Shown piece by piece: positions 25,795 through 34,429 of a stretch of DNA of 64,000 bases. The stretch is from Algisphaera agarilytica (lineage in GTDB: Bacteria > Planctomycetota > Phycisphaerae > Phycisphaerales > Phycisphaeraceae). The notes below the pieces were generated by a model. It was not told where the DNA came from and made no database searches. It saw only the letters and a list, made by a program, of their open reading frames with translations. The stretch is from assembly GCF_014207595.1 (NCBI RefSeq), contig NZ_JACHGY010000001.1:1-64000 (forward strand), in the 5' to 3' direction. Every line of letters begins with the position of its first letter. Within the stretch, counting starts at the first letter, position 1. The translations under genes were made by a program, and so were the position numbers.

Positions 25795-26868
25795 TTGTCT
25801 GAACTTAATTTAGACCAATGGAATCAGGTCCACCGGGCCACCCAGGAGGTGGCACGGGTGGCCGAAGTTGACGATTTCCACCAGCATGCGATCGGTGCGG
25901 TGAAGATGCTGATGTCGCACACCCTGATCTCCTCGGAGCTGCACGACCTCTCGCTGATGCAGCTCGTCTCCTCTGCCCAGACCCGGGAAGACGACGAGTT
26001 CCAGTCACGGATGCCCGACTTCGCCGACCACCTCCACGAACACCCGTGTGTCGAAGCTGCCCTGAACACGCGGTCGCTGAACATCATGGGCGTGCTGGAC
26101 AAGATGTCTTCCCGCGATTTCGAAAAGCTCGGGCTTTACAACGAGTTCTACCGCTACGTCGATATCCGCGACCAGATCATCATCGCCCGCTCGCAGGGCT
26201 TCCCCTCGCTGCTGGCCCTGGCGATCTCGCGCGACAAGCAGTTCTCCCCATCTGAACGCCAGATGTTGGAACTCTTCGCCCCGTCCCTGGCCAACGCCCA
26301 CACGACCTGGCAGGCAATCCGGCGGGCCAAGGGGCACCACGCCTGGGCCCTGGGCGCTCTCGAACACCTGAACTGCGGCGCACTCCACGTCTCCACGGAC
26401 GGACGCATCCTCGATCAGAACCCGTTGGCGAAGCGGCTCATCGAAGACTACTGGCCCGGCCGAAACTACGGCGACCGTCTCCCCCAAGCGTTGCATGCCT
26501 GGCTCAAGGTCAGCACCCAGGACCCGCTCAACAAACGACACCCGCTTGTGCGGCAGAGCCCGGCGGGCACGGTTTCGTTCCGGTTGGCCCAAGACATCGC
26601 CAGCGACGACTGGCTCATCCTCGGCCGAGAGAACCCCGCCGTGACCGACCTGACTCCCCTGCTGGAACTGGGCCTCACCGAAAAACAAGCCGAGGTCATC
26701 AACGTCGCCCGCCACGGCCTGACCTACTCTCAGATCGCCGAGCAACTCGGCAAGTCGGCGGGCACCGTCCGCAAGCAGATGGAGCAGATCATGGCCAAGC
26801 TCGATGTGCACGACAAAGCCGCCGCCGTCGCCAAGGCCACGCAAGCGCTAAACACCCCCGGGCTTTAA
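25795..26868 (+). CDS. LuxR-type transcriptional regulator
   Basis: A 357-residue regulator. The C-terminal 60 residues are a LuxR/GerE helix-turn-helix (LTEKQAEVINVARHGLTYSQ, IAEQLGKSAGTVRKQM). The N-terminal 200 residues, with no receiver Asp pattern, look like a GAF/PAS-like sensor that I cannot name; there is no clear autoinducer-binding signature. The start is a TTG and no better in-frame start exists for about 37 codons. A duplicated 57-bp promoter/operator lies directly upstream. Signal and targets are unknown. Confidence 0.8.
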   Translation: MSELNLDQWNQVHRATQEVARVAEVDDFHQHAIGAVKMLMSHTLISSELHDLSLMQLVSSAQTREDDEFQSRMPDFADHLHEHPCVEAALNTRSLNIMGVLDKMSSRDFEKLGLYNEFYRYVDIRDQIIIARSQGFPSLLALAISRDKQFSPSERQMLELFAPSLANAHTTWQAIRRAKGHHAWALGALEHLNCGALHVSTDGRILDQNPLAKRLIEDYWPGRNYGDRLPQALHAWLKVSTQDPLNKRHPLVRQSPAGTVSFRLAQDIASDDWLILGRENPAVTDLTPLLELGLTEKQAEVINVARHGLTYSQIAEQLGKSAGTVRKQMEQIMAKLDVHDKAAAVAKATQALNTPGL

Positions 26869-26904
26869 CCCTCAACTCCCCGCTTCCGGGCAGACGTAAT
26901 AACA

Positions 26905-26930
26905 CCCAGCATCCTCCAAGGGATACTGGG
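26905..26930. terminator. Possible bidirectional terminator hairpin
   Basis: A stem of CCCAG and ATCC paired with GGAT and CTGGG, interrupted by one mismatch, lies between the converging LuxR-type and outer-membrane genes. There is no T-run, so the call is weak and rests on position. Confidence 0.3.
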
Positions 26931-26952
26931 CGCTCAAGGATATCGATGGGAT

Positions 26953-27852
26953 TTAGAAGCTCACCACCGCGGAGAGTGTCCAGCGGTAGCCGAACAGGTC
27001 TTCATTGCTGGTGATGGGGAATTCGTAAGCGGCGCGTAACCCAACATTGCTCGCGGGCCGAACCTCGAAACCCGGAGCGAGAGTCACCACGTCTTCGCCT
27101 TCACCGCCGCCGATGTTGGCCACGTCCACCGCCGAGAACGGCAGCGGCGCGTTGTCGCCATCGTCCAGCGTCACGTATCCGTTGACCTCGGCCACGGCAG
27201 AGAACCACTCGCACAGCCAGTAGTCGGCGTGGAGGTGCCAGGTCAATCGATCCGAGTCCCCGAGGGCTTCTTCGTTGTCCGTGGGCAGCAGCAGGTTGAT
27301 CGTGCCGCCCAAATGCAGGGCTTCGAAACCCTTGTTGAACGACGCCCAGAGACGCAGCTCGTCGTCGCCCTGCAGGACATCGTCGTCGCCGATGCCGAGT
27401 TGGTAACCCAGGCCGACCGCGGCGTGCATGTCGGTTTCAAAGTCCTGGAGGAACGCCCACTTCACACCCGCCGCGAGGTCGTTCCAGCCGTCGTCTTTCA
27501 CAAGGCCCGAATCGAAGTCGGTGTAGCCGTCCTTGTAAGCGACGAACTGCAGCGACTCGGTCAACGCCGCGCGGATCTGCAGGGCGTAGACCTTGGCGTT
27601 GCCCCCGCCGATGGCGGACGACTTGGGGAAGTCGTGATACAGGAACCAAGCGCGGACATCGGTCGTGACGAACGAGTCTTCGTGGTAGTACGGCGAGGTC
27701 ACCGGGTGCACCGCCTTACGCATCGGCTCGACCTCCGCGGCGGCGGGGTTGGGATCGCCGAACAACACGAGTCCCGCGTGCTGCGAAACGGCGGCGGGCG
27801 TCAACGCCGCCACACACAACACGGCCAATAGGGTCTTGAAACTGAGGTTCAT
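26953..27852 (-). CDS. Outer-membrane beta-barrel protein
   Basis: A 299-residue exported protein with a signal peptide (about 1-23, FKTLLAVLCVAALTPAAVSQ). The rest alternates polar and hydrophobic residues in strands and ends WTLSAVVSF, the aromatic C-terminal signature recognised by the Bam machinery. The best guess is a small pore or a member of the MetA-like or transporter-like barrel families. ATG 27852 follows CAGGAG by about 9 bases and is preferred to ATG 27873. A perfect 14-bp dyad (27911-27924) upstream may control it. It lies downstream of fumC but with its own promoter region. Confidence 0.75.
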   Translation of the reverse strand: MNLSFKTLLAVLCVAALTPAAVSQHAGLVLFGDPNPAAAEVEPMRKAVHPVTSPYYHEDSFVTTDVRAWFLYHDFPKSSAIGGGNAKVYALQIRAALTESLQFVAYKDGYTDFDSGLVKDDGWNDLAAGVKWAFLQDFETDMHAAVGLGYQLGIGDDDVLQGDDELRLWASFNKGFEALHLGGTINLLLPTDNEEALGDSDRLTWHLHADYWLCEWFSAVAEVNGYVTLDDGDNAPLPFSAVDVANIGGGEGEDVVTLAPGFEVRPASNVGLRAAYEFPITSNEDLFGYRWTLSAVVSF

Positions 27853-27910
27853 CGAAACGGTCTCCTGAAACATGAGTCAGCGTCGACACGACGCTTTTTT
27901 AGATTTATGG

Positions 27911-27924
27911 ATAGATTTATCTAT
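27911..27924. promoter_or_regulatory. Dyad upstream of the outer-membrane gene
   Basis: atagat-tt-atctat, a perfect 6-bp-arm palindrome in an AT-rich stretch about 60 bases before the outer-membrane gene. It resembles a repressor or two-component response-regulator box, with no known match. Confidence 0.4.
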
Positions 27925-28008
27925 TATTTGAGCATAGCAACGTCTCGCCGTCAATACGTGGCGAGGAAAAAGGATTGAGATCACCCGATCAGCGACGTTC
28001 GATCGGCA

Positions 28009-29424
28009 TCAACCCGGGCGGGTCATGCTGTCGTAGTCCATCAGTTCCGCCAGGCGTTCTTCGGGCATCAGGTTCAGCTCGCCAACGAGCTGCTTGATGG
28101 TCTTGCCTTCCTTGTGGGCCTGCTTGGCGAGCGCGGCACACTTGTCGTAACCGACTTCGGGAGCGAGCGCGGTGATAGTCATGAGCGAGGCTTCGAGTAG
28201 TTCGGTGCAGCGTTCTTCATTGACTTCCAGGCCGTCGAGCAGCTTGTCGACGAAGACGTTGGAGACGTTGGCCAGGAGATCGACCGATTCGAGGAAGGCG
28301 TCGATCATCACGGGCATCGCGACGTTGAGCTCGAAGATCGACCCGACGCCGCCGAGCCCGGCGGTGGTCACGGTCGCGTCGTTGCCGATGACCCGGCAGC
28401 AGACCTGCATGACCGATTCACAAATCACGGGATTGACCTTGCCGGGCATGATCGACGACCCGGGCTGGATCGCGGGGAGGTTGAGCTCGCCGATGCCACA
28501 GCGCGGGCCCGAGCCGAGGTGGCGGATGTCGTTGGCGATCTTGGAGAGGGAGACGGCGATGGTTTTGAGGTCACCCGACGCATGGACGAACGAGTCTTTT
28601 GCCGCCTGGGCCTCGCAGCGGTCGCTGGCTTCTTTAAATGGCGTGGAGGAAAAACCGAGACGCTGGGTGAGCGTCTCGCAAACTTTGGCGGCAAACTCGG
28701 GGTGTGCGTTGATGCCGGTGCCAACGGCGGTGCCACCGATCGGCATATTTGCCACCATGTCGGAAAGCGCGTGTTTCGCACGGTGGATGCCGTGAGAGAC
28801 CGCCGAGGCGTAGCCGGCAAAAACCTGCCCCAAACGGATCGGCGTAGCATCCATCAAGTGGGTGCGCCCCGTTTTTAGAATCTTGTCGTAGGCATCGACT
28901 TTGGTTTGCAGGGCTTCATGCAGATACGTCAGTGCCGGGATGAGCTGCCCGGCAATCGTTGCCCCCCCGCCGATGCACATCGCCGTGGGGAACGTGTCGT
29001 TGCTCGATTGCCCCATGTTGACGTGGTCGTTGGGGTGGACGCCGCCCTCAGCCTTGGTGGTCGCGCCGAGGCCGAGCTTCTCGTTGGCCACCGCGGCGAT
29101 GACCTCGTTGGCGTTCATGTTGGTGCTGGTGCCGCTGCCGGTCTGGTAGACGTCGACGGGGAAGTGGGCGTCGTGCATGCCCTGAGCGACTTCATCGGCG
29201 GCGGCGATGATGGCGTCGGCGAGCTTGGCGTCGAGCTTGCCGAGGTCTTTGTTGGCCTCGGCGCAGGCGGCCTTGAGGTGGCCAAAGGCGTGGATGACCG
29301 CGGGGGGCAACGGGCGGTTGGCAATCGGGAAGTTGGCGACGGCCCGGGCGGTGGAGGCGCCGTAGAGGGCGTCGGCGGGGACGGGCATCTCGCCCATGGA
29401 GTCTTTTTCGATGCGGGTGGCCAT
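28009..29424 (-). CDS. fumC: Fumarate hydratase class II
   Basis: A 471-residue homotetrameric fumarase interconverting fumarate and malate in the citric acid cycle. The family signature GSSIMPGKVNPV with its mobile catalytic Ser is present, along with TGSGTSTNMNANEV, HPNDHVNMGQSSND and GRTHLMDATPI. Length is normal for FumC (about 465). GGAAGGA lies 5 bases before the ATG. Oxygen-stable, unlike class I fumarase. Confidence 0.96.
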   Translation of the reverse strand: MATRIEKDSMGEMPVPADALYGASTARAVANFPIANRPLPPAVIHAFGHLKAACAEANKDLGKLDAKLADAIIAAADEVAQGMHDAHFPVDVYQTGSGTSTNMNANEVIAAVANEKLGLGATTKAEGGVHPNDHVNMGQSSNDTFPTAMCIGGGATIAGQLIPALTYLHEALQTKVDAYDKILKTGRTHLMDATPIRLGQVFAGYASAVSHGIHRAKHALSDMVANMPIGGTAVGTGINAHPEFAAKVCETLTQRLGFSSTPFKEASDRCEAQAAKDSFVHASGDLKTIAVSLSKIANDIRHLGSGPRCGIGELNLPAIQPGSSIMPGKVNPVICESVMQVCCRVIGNDATVTTAGLGGVGSIFELNVAMPVMIDAFLESVDLLANVSNVFVDKLLDGLEVNEERCTELLEASLMTITALAPEVGYDKCAALAKQAHKEGKTIKQLVGELNLMPEERLAELMDYDSMTRPG

Positions 29425-29661
29425 GAGGGTCCTTCCGGGGTTGCGTTACAGCGTTGCAGATCACGAGGCTGGAGCGGGGAGCGTATAGCGCCCCGGGCGG
29501 GCGTGCCAGCGGGACCGGATGGGTGCGGATTTGCGAGGCGGCTTCATAGAGCTCATCAGCCGGTCGGCTACGCCGCCCCGGTCGCGCCTTGCAATAGACA
29601 GCCGCGACGCGTGGCGTCGCAGCGAGGTTCCGGAGTGTGTGGCGTTGCACTCGGGGATACG

Positions 29662-30768
29662 TCAAGCCGCGCGGCGGTCGGCGTCATCGACACTCGGGTC
29701 GTCCTGCAGCTTCGAGGCCGCAGCGGACATCTGATCCAAGAGCGTGGTGGCCCGGTCGCGCAGCTCCGTGAGGATCTGGTCCGCCTGGGACTCGAACAAC
29801 TCGGCCAACCCCGTCATCGACTCGTCCAGCCGCTGAGCCCGGACCTGCATCTCGTTGTCGGCGGCATCGGTGAGGTTGTCCAGGAACTCGCGGTGCCGGC
29901 CCTGCTGATCATCGAGCTGAGCCTTGAACGCTTCCTGCGTTTCGTGAGCGTGGGACATAGCCTCAACGACCTGCTGACGGATGCGCTGCATCGCCGCGTC
30001 GGCCGCCGACTCGGTCCGGGCGAGGATGCCGTCGGCCTTCTCGTGGAGTGAGTGGGCGAGCTGATCAAACTTCTCCACGATCTCACGCTCGGCGACCGCG
30101 TGAGCCTCCGCAAGTTGCGTATCGAGTCGCATCCGTTGCTGGCCGAGCTCGGCCGACATCTCCCCGAGCATGGCCTCACGCATGGTCTCGAGCTGCTTCT
30201 CGAAGGTATCCCGCCCCGCCGACTGATACGCCGCGAGGTGGGCGTCAAAACGCTCGAGTTGCTCGGTGACGTGGTTTGCCAGCCCCTGCGCCTTCTCGGT
30301 CGCCTGCGCGAGGTCGCCATGGATCATCCGGCCATCGGCCAGGGCCTGGCCAAGCGGTTTCACGACCGCGGTCAGCTTGGCGTCGAGTTGTTCGAGGCGG
30401 GCGAGCTTCTCGTCGGTGATGGTGTTGACACGGTGGAGCTTGGCATCGATCTGAGCGTCGAGCGCTCCGAGCTTGGTAATCAACGCCTGAAGTTTCTGGG
30501 TGGTCTCGGCGGTGTTTCCCTCGGCTTCAACGGCCGGCGTCTCGGCCACGGTCATCGTGGTGGGCTCCGCCTCGGCCTGTGGCTTGGGCGGCTGGGTTTT
30601 CTTCAGCGTGACCTCGACCTCGGCGCGAGCTTCCTTCAGCATCTTCAGCAGGCGGAAACGCTCATCCCGGGCACGATCGAGCAGGCCGGACAGGTCGGCC
30701 TTGGTCGCCGCCGTCGGGGACGAGGCGCGAGAACTCGCGGAAGCAAACGGTTTGGCGGGGTTGATCAT
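29662..30768 (-). CDS. Long coiled-coil protein of unknown function
   Basis: A 368-residue protein without signal peptide or membrane segment. After a Pro/Ala-rich start and a basic segment (SGLLDRARDERFRLLKMLKE), residues about 90-360 are almost entirely charged heptads with frequent Gln, Ala and Leu, a long amphipathic coiled coil. GGAG lies 7 bases before the ATG. It stands alone between fumC and metK. It could be a cytoskeletal, DNA-organising or phasin-like protein; composition alone does not decide. Confidence 0.6.
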   Translation of the reverse strand: MINPAKPFASASSRASSPTAATKADLSGLLDRARDERFRLLKMLKEARAEVEVTLKKTQPPKPQAEAEPTTMTVAETPAVEAEGNTAETTQKLQALITKLGALDAQIDAKLHRVNTITDEKLARLEQLDAKLTAVVKPLGQALADGRMIHGDLAQATEKAQGLANHVTEQLERFDAHLAAYQSAGRDTFEKQLETMREAMLGEMSAELGQQRMRLDTQLAEAHAVAEREIVEKFDQLAHSLHEKADGILARTESAADAAMQRIRQQVVEAMSHAHETQEAFKAQLDDQQGRHREFLDNLTDAADNEMQVRAQRLDESMTGLAELFESQADQILTELRDRATTLLDQMSAAASKLQDDPSVDDADRRAA

Positions 30769-30881
30769 GCAGCTGCTCCAAGATGCGATGGAGGGATCCG
30801 AAGGGGCGTGTCCTGCGGACAAACGCACTTCAGGCGCAGGTTGGATATCGACGCTCTGCGCTCTTCGGGGAGAGGCGATGG

Positions 30882-30919
30882 TTATCGGGCCGCAGCAACC
30901 CGCCGGTTACATCCGATAA
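30882..30919 (+). ncRNA. Possible structured leader of metK
   Basis: ttatcgg (30882-30888) can pair with ccgataa (30913-30919) around an inner aacc/ggtt hairpin, inside the 280-base gap upstream of metK. S-adenosylmethionine synthase genes are often riboswitch-controlled, but the conserved core sequences of SAM-I or SAM-II are not visible. Reported as a weak structural candidate only. Confidence 0.2.
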
Positions 30920-31048
30920 ATTCCTGCTTCACCGGGCTGTTCAAAACGGTGGACTCCCTAGATTCGCACGCCCGCCACGTTGCCGTGAGCGATAAAAACC
31001 GCTAAAACGCTCGTCCTACATTCAGCAATTCACCGTGCAGGAGGCACC

Positions 31049-32305
31049 ATGGCCCGTAGCAAGAACCCCGACGAACACTACTTCTTCACTTCCGAGTCCG
31101 TTTCGATGGGCCACCCCGACAAGGTCAGCGACGCGGTCAGCGACGCGGTCCTCGACAGCCTGCTGGCGGTGGACAACCGGGCTCGCGTGGCCTGCGAAAC
31201 CATGTGCACCACGGGCCTGGTCGTGGTCGGCGGCGAGATCACCGTCCACAACCAGAAGGCCATCAACGCCCTGAACAACGCCGAAGAAACGATCCGCGAC
31301 ATCATCCGCAAGATCGGCTACACCGGCGACATCGGCATGAAGTTCGACGCCGACACCTGCGCCGTCATGCGGGTCATGCACAGCCAGTCCGATGACATCT
31401 CGATGGGTGTCAGCGAAGGCGAAGGCCTGCACAAGGAACAAGGCGCCGGCGACCAGGGCCTGATGTTCGGTTTCGCCTGCCGCGAGACACCTGACCTGAT
31501 GCCGCTGCCGATCGACCTCTCCCACAAGCTGGTCGAGCGCCACGCCAAGGTCCGCCAGGACAACAAGCTCATCAAGGGCCTGCGTCCCGACGCCAAGTCG
31601 CAGGTCACCGTCGAATACGACATCAACAACAAGCCGGTGCGCATCGACACCGTCGTGCTCTCGACCCAGCACACCGAGGCGTGGAACGGCAAGGCCCAGC
31701 AGGCCAAGCTCAAGAAGGCGGTCATCAAGCACATCATCGAGCCGTGCATGCCCAAGAAGCTGTACGACCCCAAGAACGTCACCATCCACGTCAACCCCAC
31801 CGGCCAGTTCGAGATCGGCGGCCCCCACGGCGACGTCGGCCTGACCGGCCGCAAGATCATCGTCGACACCTACGGCGGCCGCGGCCGTCACGGCGGCGGC
31901 GCATTCTCCGGCAAGGACCCGTCCAAGGTCGACCGCAGCGCCGCCTACATGGCCCGCTACATCGCCAAGAACCTCGTCGCGTCGCGCATCTGCGACGTCT
32001 GCGAAGTCCAGCTCTCCTACGCCATCGGCGTCGCCGAGCCGACCTCGATCCACGTGGACACCTACAAGACCGGCAAGCTCCCCGAGCCCGAGATCACCCA
32101 ACTGGTCCGCGACATCTTCCCGCTGACGCCCGACGGTATCCTCAAGCACCTGAAGCTGCGCAACCCCATCTTCTCCCCCACCGCCAGCCACGGCCACTTC
32201 GGCCGCAAGCCCGGCAAGGTCAAGGTCAACGGCAAGAGCTACGAAACCTTCACCTGGGAAAAGACCGACCTCGCCGCGAAGATCAAGAAGGCCGCGGGTA
32301 TCTGA
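31049..32305 (+). CDS. metK: S-adenosylmethionine synthase
   Basis: A 418-residue enzyme making S-adenosylmethionine from methionine and ATP. It opens with [17 protein letters not shown], and has [20 protein letters not shown] and [20 protein letters not shown], the family's ATP and methionine-binding motifs. Length is slightly above the E. coli enzyme (384). A strong AGGAGG precedes the ATG, and a good terminator follows the gene. Cytoplasmic and essential in most bacteria. Confidence 0.97.
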   Translation: MARSKNPDEHYFFTSESVSMGHPDKVSDAVSDAVLDSLLAVDNRARVACETMCTTGLVVVGGEITVHNQKAINALNNAEETIRDIIRKIGYTGDIGMKFDADTCAVMRVMHSQSDDISMGVSEGEGLHKEQGAGDQGLMFGFACRETPDLMPLPIDLSHKLVERHAKVRQDNKLIKGLRPDAKSQVTVEYDINNKPVRIDTVVLSTQHTEAWNGKAQQAKLKKAVIKHIIEPCMPKKLYDPKNVTIHVNPTGQFEIGGPHGDVGLTGRKIIVDTYGGRGRHGGGAFSGKDPSKVDRSAAYMARYIAKNLVASRICDVCEVQLSYAIGVAEPTSIHVDTYKTGKLPEPEITQLVRDIFPLTPDGILKHLKLRNPIFSPTASHGHFGRKPGKVKVNGKSYETFTWEKTDLAAKIKKAAGI

Positions 32306-32337
32306 TTCGGCTTAACCCAAATCCCTCGAATGACTCG

Positions 32338-32372
32338 CAACGCCGCGGCCCCACCCGCGGCGTTGTGCTTTA
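32338..32372 (+). terminator. Rho-independent terminator after metK
   Basis: A perfect 11-bp GC-rich stem (32338-32348 with 32355-32365) closes a 6-base loop and is followed by a short tgcttt run. It sits 32 bases beyond the metK stop. Confidence 0.8.
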
Positions 32373-32407
32373 ACAATCGATAACCGTTTAGCGGTTATCC
32401 TATTCGT

Positions 32408-34180
32408 ATGCTCGTGAAGAAAGGCATCGCGGTTTCGCCCGGCGTGGCGATCTATAAGGCGGTGGTCCTCGACAATGAGGACCGACCGGTGCCGCGCCGT
32501 ACGATCCCCGTGGCGTTGATCGACCACCACATCCGGCGTGTCGATAGCGCATTGGAAGAATCGATCAAACAGATCACCGAGGTCCACCAGCAAACCACCG
32601 AGACGCTGGGCGAAGAGCTCGCCAAGATCTTCTCGTTCCACCTGGGCATGCTCGCCGACCCCGCGCTGACCGATCAGTTCCGGGCGATGGTGCGTAAGGA
32701 GCGGGTCACCGCCGAGTACGCCGTGTACTCGGTGATGACGACCTACGCCCAGACGTTTCTAGCCCACGAGAACAGCTACTTCCGCGACCGCGTCGGCGAC
32801 ATCTACGACCTCAAACGCCGTGTCCTGCGTCAGCTCATCACCTCGGGCACCAACGACCTGTCCAAGGTCGATGCGCCCTCGATCGTGATCGCCCAGGACC
32901 TCACGCCCAGCCAGACCGCGGCGCTCGACAAATCCAAGATCATGGGCCTGGCGACCGACGTCGGGGGCCGCACCAGCCACACCGCCATCCTCGCCCACGC
33001 CCTGGGCATCCCCGCCATCGTCGGCCTCGAAGACCTCACCCAACGCGTCGAATCCGGCGACACCGTCATCATCGACGGCCACCGCGGCGTCATCATCGTC
33101 GAACCCGACGCGGGACAGCTGCTCGAATACAAGCAGGAAGTCCGCCGGATCAAAAAGCTCGACGCCGAGCTTGGCAAGCTCCGCGACCTGCCGGCCGTCA
33201 CCAAGGACGGCACCGAGATCTCGCTGCTGGGCAACATCGAGTTCCCCACCGAAGTCCCCGATGCCCTGGAAAAAGGTGCCGTGGGCATCGGGCTCTACCG
33301 CACCGAGTTCCTCTACCTCTCGGCCGAGCACGAACCCACCGAAGAGCAGCAATACGACAGCTACGTCGAAACGATCCGCAACCTCGGCGGCAAGCCGTTG
33401 ACAATCCGCACCCTCGACCTCGGGGCCGACAAGATCCCCGAGAGCGCCGAGCTGGCTGCGCCCATGCTGAACGAACGCAACCCGTTTCTGGGCCTGCGTT
33501 CGATCCGGCTGTGCCTGCAAAACCTGCCGATGTTCCGCACCCAACTCCGCGCAATCCTGCGGGCGAGTGCCGAGGGGCCGGTGAAGATCATGTTCCCGCT
33601 GATCTCCAGTGTGATGGAGCTGCGGCAGGCGAAGATGATCCTCCAGGATGTGAAAGAAGACCTCGACGACCAGGACATCCCGTTCGCCGAGAACATCCCC
33701 GTCGGGATGATGATTGAGGTGCCCTCCGCGGCCCTCCAGGCCAAGACGTTCAGCAAGGAAGTCGACTTTTTCAGCATCGGGACCAACGACCTGATCCAGT
33801 ACACCGTGGCCGTTGACCGGGCCAACGAGCGGATCGCCAACCTCTACTCCGCGGGCCACCCGGCGGTGATCCAGCTGCTCAAGGACGTGATCCGCGCAGC
33901 CGATAGAAGCGATACAGACGTCAGCCTCTGCGGCGAGATGGCGGGGCAGCCCGAATTCATTATGCTGTTGCTGGGTTTGGGGCTCCGCAGCTTCTCGATG
34001 ACCCCCCCGGCGATCCCGGAGGTCAAGAGACTGATCCGGAGCGTCAGCCTCGACCAGTGCCGACGCGTGGCCCGAAAGGCCGTCGGCTTTGATTCCGACC
34101 GTGAAGTGTTGAACTACCTCAGGGATGAGGTCAACAAAGTCATGCCCAAGGCGTTCGATGGACGTTCCATCGGATTCTGA
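32408..34180 (+). CDS. ptsI: Phosphoenolpyruvate-protein phosphotransferase (PTS enzyme I)
   Basis: A 590-residue enzyme I that takes phosphate from phosphoenolpyruvate and passes it to HPr. The active-site His is H191 in GGRTSHTAILAH; the C-terminal TIM barrel carries the IGTNDLIQYT and LCGEMAGQPEF signatures. Length is typical (about 575). No HPr or sugar-specific enzyme II gene is adjacent, so in this organism it may serve a regulatory phosphotransferase chain rather than sugar transport; that is inference. Confidence 0.95.
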   Translation: MLVKKGIAVSPGVAIYKAVVLDNEDRPVPRRTIPVALIDHHIRRVDSALEESIKQITEVHQQTTETLGEELAKIFSFHLGMLADPALTDQFRAMVRKERVTAEYAVYSVMTTYAQTFLAHENSYFRDRVGDIYDLKRRVLRQLITSGTNDLSKVDAPSIVIAQDLTPSQTAALDKSKIMGLATDVGGRTSHTAILAHALGIPAIVGLEDLTQRVESGDTVIIDGHRGVIIVEPDAGQLLEYKQEVRRIKKLDAELGKLRDLPAVTKDGTEISLLGNIEFPTEVPDALEKGAVGIGLYRTEFLYLSAEHEPTEEQQYDSYVETIRNLGGKPLTIRTLDLGADKIPESAELAAPMLNERNPFLGLRSIRLCLQNLPMFRTQLRAILRASAEGPVKIMFPLISSVMELRQAKMILQDVKEDLDDQDIPFAENIPVGMMIEVPSAALQAKTFSKEVDFFSIGTNDLIQYTVAVDRANERIANLYSAGHPAVIQLLKDVIRAADRSDTDVSLCGEMAGQPEFIMLLLGLGLRSFSMTPPAIPEVKRLIRSVSLDQCRRVARKAVGFDSDREVLNYLRDEVNKVMPKAFDGRSIGF

Positions 34181-34298
34181 CCTCGCCCCGCGAGCAGAAC
34201 ACGCCGAACATTAAAACTGCCAAGCGTTTCGATCGCCGGGCGAACCTGCCCGAGGCTCGAGCGAAACCAAGGCCCAAGACAAGGAAGTCGACGCGTTT

Positions 34299-34410
34299 CA
34301 GTGATGAATGAACAGTTCCGCGTGATTAGTAAAGATCATTCTGCGCTTGCGATGCAAATCGCGGTGTTATGTCTTTCCACTCGTCACTGATCACTGTTTA
34401 CTCATCACTG
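34299..34410. repeat. Inverted repeat upstream of the RNase E/G gene
   Basis: An 18-base arm (34299-34316) is matched, 16 of 18 in inverted orientation, by 34393-34410, with 76 bases between. Sequences of the same type (CAGTGATGAGT) recur around 42746-42777. This region also accounts for most of the 249-base gap between ptsI and the RNase gene; nothing else was seen in that gap. Confidence 0.6.
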
Positions 34411-34429
34411 GATCGCGTCGCGATCCCCG

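Noticed and set aside
30830-31048. SAM-I or SAM-II riboswitch before metK
   Set aside because: The conserved core motifs of these classes could not be found; only generic hairpins are seen, so it is listed as a weak structured leader instead.
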